In this document: positions 51,923-54,512 of the stretch, piece after piece | How positions within the stretch are numbered: position 1 is the first letter of the stretch | Layout: each line of letters opens with the position of its first letter | Origin: an uncultured Porphyromonadaceae bacterium | GTDB lineage: Bacteria > Bacteroidota > Bacteroidia > Bacteroidales > Muribaculaceae | Direction: 5' to 3' | Length of the DNA stretch: 54,512 bases | Assembly (NCBI GenBank): GCA_947174995.1 | Contig: CAMWLC010000014.1 | Location: forward strand, 1-54,512 | Position numbers and translations under genes: made by a program | Notes under the pieces: generated by a model | What the model saw: only the letters and a program-made list of their open reading frames with translations | Databases searched by the model: none | Told to the model about the DNA's origin: nothing

Positions 51923-52525
51923 TCAGGGTATACCCAGGAAGCGGTGGAGCTGCACGCTGAGAGTCCACCGCGGGTCGTCAAGCACCCTGCGCACCGTGCG
52001 AAGACGGTTGGCCTCGTTTTTCACGAGGTCTGATACATAGCAGGGCTGAAGATACATCAATGTATCCTTTTTGATACAGGAGAGGGAAAAATAGGGCTCA
52101 AGATCCTGGCCGACATCCACCACCTTCACCTCATCGGCGTGGGAGACACGCACGGTGGCGTCACCGCTGCCTCCGTCAATTCCGGTCTTGGGAGAGACAC
52201 ATACCCAGTCGATGGAGGGAGGAAGTTCGCGCGTGCCGTTGGTCTCGATGGCCACGCGTTTTCCCGTGGCACGCTTCAAGGTGCACACGAAGTCCTCGTC
52301 TATCCAAAGGGATGGCTCGCCTCCGGTAAGTACTATCCAGTCTGCTTTATATAGCTTGACGGCACGGATGATGTCATCATCCGTCATGTAAATACCCACA
52401 TTGTGGCGGGTGTCGCAGAAAGGGCACGCCAGATTGCATCCTGAGAAACGAATGAACACCGAAGGATATCCGGTGTGGTGGCCCTCCCCCTGGAGAGAGT
52501 AGAATATTTCGTTGATTTTTCGCAT
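51923..52525 (-). CDS. queE: 7-carboxy-7-deazaguanine synthase (radical SAM)
   Basis: Enzyme of 200 aa that converts 6-carboxytetrahydropterin to CDG, using SAM and a 4Fe-4S cluster. The cluster motif is CNLACPFC (Cys28, 32 and 35 by count), preceded by FYSLQGEGHHTG. GGEPSLW (about 68-74) is the SAM-binding GGE region. The start is the ATG at 52525 (MRKINEIF); an upstream in-frame TTG at 52543 would overlap the queD stop. It is the last gene of the queuosine-precursor run, 14 bp after queD. Length is close to the short Gram-negative form. Confidence 0.95.
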   Translation of the reverse strand: MRKINEIFYSLQGEGHHTGYPSVFIRFSGCNLACPFCDTRHNVGIYMTDDDIIRAVKLYKADWIVLTGGEPSLWIDEDFVCTLKRATGKRVAIETNGTRELPPSIDWVCVSPKTGIDGGSGDATVRVSHADEVKVVDVGQDLEPYFSLSCIKKDTLMYLQPCYVSDLVKNEANRLRTVRRVLDDPRWTLSVQLHRFLGIP

Positions 52526-52539
52526 GTGAAAGACCTCAT

Positions 52540-52872
52540 TCAATCAGCCTCGTAAATGGCGGTGTTACCCTCGCTCTCCTGCACCTCGCAACGGAAACAA
52601 TGAGGTATGGTCTCTACGATCCATCTGGCAATGTTCTCTGCCGTAGGATTGAAGGGGAGCACGTCGTTGAGCACGGCATGATCAAGCAGATCCATCACAC
52701 TGTGCTTAATGTGGGTGAAATCCACCACCATGCCATCGGAGTTGAGTTCCCTCGACTTACATTCCACGGTGATGATCCAGTTGTGTCCGTGAAGGGAGGT
52801 GCACTTGCTCTCGTAAGAGAGATTCAGCCGATGGGCTGCGGATATTTCAAAACGTTTTTTTATATAATACAT
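52540..52872 (-). CDS. queD: 6-carboxy-5,6,7,8-tetrahydropterin synthase
   Basis: Zn-dependent T-fold enzyme of 110 aa that makes 6-carboxytetrahydropterin from dihydroneopterin triphosphate. Zinc-binding His residues are in SAAHRLN (about 11-17) and LHGHNW (about 28-33). The catalytic Cys of the family appears as the Cys in SKCTSLHGH, and the active-site LLDHAVLND segment (about 62-70) with FNPTAENIA follows. Length is near the usual 118-120 aa. It lies 29 bp downstream of queC and 14 bp upstream of queE. Confidence 0.95.
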   Translation of the reverse strand: MYYIKKRFEISAAHRLNLSYESKCTSLHGHNWIITVECKSRELNSDGMVVDFTHIKHSVMDLLDHAVLNDVLPFNPTAENIARWIVETIPHCFRCEVQESEGNTAIYEAD

Positions 52873-52901
52873 CTATTACGCAGGAGGATTAAGTGTGGAT
52901 T

Positions 52902-53543
52902 TCAGACCCAGGGGAGACCTGCCGCCTCCAGTGCGGCCCGGCGCTCGCGGCATGTGCCGCACACTCCGCATGGTTTCTCTCCCCCCTTATAGCATGAATA
53001 GGTTTGGGAATAGTCCACTCCCAGGTCGCGCCCCTTGCAGGCGATGGTGTTCTTGTCAATGCGGGTGTAGGGCGCGAGAATGGATACTCCGTCGTATGTG
53101 CCCGCGCGCATAGCCTCGCTCATGGCAGCCACAAAACCGGGGCGACAGTCAGGATAGATGGAGTGATCTCCTCCGTGGTTGGCTATAAGGACATATTTGA
53201 GACCGCGTGATTCAGCCAGGCCGCAGGCCACGGAAAGCATTATGCCGTTTCGGAACGGCACGACTGTGGAACGCATGTTTTCCTCGTCATAATTGCCCTC
53301 GGGAATTGCATCCGCTCCCGCAAGCAACGAGCTCTCGAAATACTCCGCCATGAACATCAGGGGGATTACGACATGCTCTATGCCGAGCAGGGCACACTGC
53401 CAGCGGGCACACTCTATTTCGCGGGCATTGTGGTTGGAGCCGTAGTCAAATGTCACAGCAAGCGCGATTCTCTCTTTCCTGTCGTGGAGAAGAGTAGTGG
53501 AGTCCATGCCTCCGGAGAGTACGATAATTGAATCTTTTTCCAT
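52902..53543 (-). CDS. queC: 7-cyano-7-deazaguanine (preQ0) synthase
   Basis: ATP-dependent amidotransferase-like enzyme of 213 aa that converts CDG to preQ0. The PP-loop is LSGGMDSTTLL (about residues 9-19). The zinc-binding cysteines are in SCYKGGEKPCGVCGTC (about 184-199). The start at 53543 (MEKDSII) is preferred to an in-frame codon at 53564. It lies 82 bp after queF. Confidence 0.95.
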   Translation of the reverse strand: MEKDSIIVLSGGMDSTTLLHDRKERIALAVTFDYGSNHNAREIECARWQCALLGIEHVVIPLMFMAEYFESSLLAGADAIPEGNYDEENMRSTVVPFRNGIMLSVACGLAESRGLKYVLIANHGGDHSIYPDCRPGFVAAMSEAMRAGTYDGVSILAPYTRIDKNTIACKGRDLGVDYSQTYSCYKGGEKPCGVCGTCRERRAALEAAGLPWV

Positions 53544-53625
53544 ATTTATCTTCGCTGTATTCAAGAGAGTCTATTTATTTCAGCACACTCTAATAACGCC
53601 GGGTCATTCCTGTGTATTGCAGTTG

Positions 53626-54108
53626 TCACAATGCTTTTTTCACTCCCATGGAGAATGATTCCCTGCGACGCTGCTCAGCAAGCGCCGTGTGATCGGAATC
53701 GCCCCAGTTGGCGAAAGGATAAATGCTTATGCCTCCGCGCGGCATGAAGATACCCGTCACTTCAATATACCGGGGATCCATGAGTGCCCGGAGATCCTTG
53801 AGAATGATGTTGACACAGTCTTCATGGAAGTCCCCATGGTTGCGGAAGGAAAAAAGATACAGCTTAAGGCTCTTGCTCTCCACCATCCTCTCTCTCGGGA
53901 TATAACTGATGACAATGTGGCCGAAGTCGGGCTGACCTGTCTTCGGACACAATGTGGTGAATTCCGGACAATCAAACGTCACCACATATTCCGCATCGGG
54001 ATGCTTGTTTACAAAGGTCTCGAGCAATGCCGGATCATAATCCGAAGGATATTTCACGCCCTGGTTTCCGAGAAGAGACACCCCCTCGAGTTCGTGGTCG
54101 GTACGCAT
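53626..54108 (-). CDS. queF: NADPH-dependent preQ0 reductase
   Basis: Type I QueF of 160 aa that reduces the nitrile of preQ0 to the amine of preQ1. The catalytic Cys is in [15 protein letters not shown] (about residues 51-65), with the Asp of the same loop; the QueF motif [16 protein letters not shown] (about 77-92) and FHED follow. It is the first gene of the queF-queC-queD-queE unit. The 215-bp gap before it contains a possible -7 element (54183-54190, TATTTTTG on the minus strand); I do not see a preQ1 riboswitch there. Confidence 0.95.
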   Translation of the reverse strand: MRTDHELEGVSLLGNQGVKYPSDYDPALLETFVNKHPDAEYVVTFDCPEFTTLCPKTGQPDFGHIVISYIPRERMVESKSLKLYLFSFRNHGDFHEDCVNIILKDLRALMDPRYIEVTGIFMPRGGISIYPFANWGDSDHTALAEQRRRESFSMGVKKAL

Positions 54109-54182
54109 TTCTTATTTTGTGATTTTGATATGATTTGATGTTAAAATGTCAGCGTAAGTGTTAAATATGCTGCGTAAAATAA

Positions 54183-54190
54183 ACAAAAAT
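54183..54190 (-). promoter_or_regulatory. Possible -7 element of the que operon
   Basis: TATTTTTG on the minus strand fits TAnnTTTG in an AT-rich region; no TTG lies about 20 bp upstream. The leader to queF would be about 68 nt. Confidence 0.3.
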
Positions 54191-54276
54191 AATGACAATT
54201 TTGTTTATATTTCTGAAAGAAGATAGATTTTTGTTTATTAAGTTTATGACAAGTTTGACGCTGCAAGGCGTCGGTT

Positions 54277-54304
54277 CAAGGGCGGTTCGTGAGAACGGCC
54301 CTTG
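54277..54304. terminator. Hairpin between queF and the right-edge gene
   Basis: Arms 54277-54288 and 54293-54304 pair over 12 bp with one mismatch and a 4-nt GTGA loop. It lies 20 bp after the stop of the minus-strand gene at the edge, though the T-rich tail (TTTCATTT) is on the plus strand. Confidence 0.5.
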
Positions 54305-54323
54305 TTTCATTTCCCGCTCTTCC

Positions 54324-54512
54324 TCATTTTTTCTTTTGTATGGAATGGATGTATTCCACCGTAAGGCCGGTGAGTCCGCTCACTTCATCTACACCCATTC
54401 CCATATCCATCATTTTTACGGCTACTTCTTCCATAGCTCCATTATAACCCTCGGCACGACCCTCTGCACGACCCTCTGCACGACCCTCTGCACGACCCTC
54501 TGCACGACCCTC
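54324..54512 (-). CDS. Partial gene: C-terminus of an Rpn/PD-(D/E)XK-type protein with EGRA repeats
   Basis: Only the last 62 codons are in the window. The peptide has about five copies of EGRA, then EGYNGAMEEVAVKMMDMG, VDEVSGLTGLTVEYI and a Lys-rich end. This C-terminal form (a Glu/Gly/Arg/Ala repeat, then a short helix-turn-helix-like segment) is what I recall in Bacteroidetes Rpn-family (recombination-promoting nuclease / PD-(D/E)XK transposase-like) proteins. The nuclease domain itself lies beyond the edge, so the call is tentative. Confidence 0.55.
   Translation of the reverse strand, partial: EGRAEGRAEGRAEGRAEGRAEGYNGAMEEVAVKMMDMGMGVDEVSGLTGLTVEYIHSIQKKK
54454..54512. repeat. 12-bp tandem repeat inside the edge gene
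   Basis: Four full copies of GCACGACCCTCT (54454-54501) and an 11-bp partial copy reach the window end, so the array may continue. The period is a multiple of three, so changes in copy number add or remove EGRA units without a frameshift. Confidence 0.9.

Noticed and set aside
52526..52543. TTG start for queE
   Set aside because: It would overlap the queD stop; the ATG at 52525 gives the standard family N-terminus.
54109..54323. preQ1 riboswitch before queF
   Set aside because: I looked for the class I core (a short GC stem-loop and an A-rich 3' tail next to the start) on the minus strand and found only AT-rich sequence; other classes cannot be excluded by eye.
54454..54512. CRISPR array
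   Set aside because: The 12-bp units are contiguous with no spacers and lie within a reading frame.

Overview
The window looks like a chromosomal segment of a host-associated Bacteroidales bacterium, most likely of the Muribaculaceae/Porphyromonadaceae side of the order. The evidence is the Bacteroidetes-type promoter signature (TTG, about 20 bp, TAnnTTTG) in front of several genes, the weak use of Shine-Dalgarno sites, type IX secretion genes (porU, porV), DUF3078 and other Bacteroidetes-restricted families, a SufC/SufD/SufS cluster, and a bile-acid 7-alpha-hydroxysteroid dehydrogenase expected of a gut organism. Gene density is high, base composition is fairly even and GC-rich, and I see no insertion sequence, prophage, CRISPR array or rRNA. 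The species assignment is inference.

Layout. 1-4.3 kb (+): 7-alpha-HSDH, an AspT-type transporter and a conserved hypothetical protein, each of the last two followed by a strong hairpin. 4.3-7.3 kb (-): a 3' remnant of a PepSY-like gene, a thioredoxin-fold protein without the CxxC motif, a zinc CDF exporter and an NhaC antiporter. 7.5-13.2 kb (+): a porin-like outer membrane protein, a Gate-domain membrane protein, then a TPR-containing LytS-type histidine kinase overlapping a LytTR response regulator. The gap before the kinase holds a candidate small RNA and a pair of 10-bp direct repeats. 13.3-19.8 kb (-): tRNA-Leu(UAG), a DUF3316-like outer membrane protein, an S41 lipoprotein and topoisomerase IV subunit A in one overlapping unit, and a separately promoted polytopic GT-C-like protein. 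20-23.9 kb (+): a small orphan protein, aspS with a structured leader, Nif3 and a coiled-coil zinc-ribbon protein.

23.9-41.8 kb (-) is a long, mostly gapless run. In transcription order it is GH25 lysozyme, porU, rex, a fumarylacetoacetase-fold protein, a second C25 (gingipain-family) protein, porV, ispF, topoisomerase IV subunit B, coaD, a carboxy-terminal processing protease, a DUF3078 outer membrane protein and two secreted hypotheticals. It converges with the zinc-ribbon gene at a perfect 31-bp inverted repeat. 41.9-46.0 kb (+) runs divergently: cvpA-sufC-sufD-sufS, without sufB. 46.0-51.8 kb (-) is a tripartite RND efflux operon (outer membrane factor, adaptor, pump). 51.9-54.1 kb (-) is queuosine-precursor synthesis in the order queF, queC, queD, queE. 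The window ends inside a minus-strand gene with an in-frame 12-bp tandem repeat, resembling the C-terminus of Rpn/PD-(D/E)XK nuclease-family proteins.

The most notable points are the two similarly sized C25 proteins flanking rex and abutting porV; the absence of sufB; four genes whose ATG lies 5-9 nt after a TAnnTTTG element, suggesting leaderless mRNAs; the candidate small RNA and direct repeats before the LytS/LytTR pair; and a tRNA-like sequence in the aspS leader. I found no gene cluster that I can call a wholly new system; the C25/rex/porV arrangement is the nearest to one.
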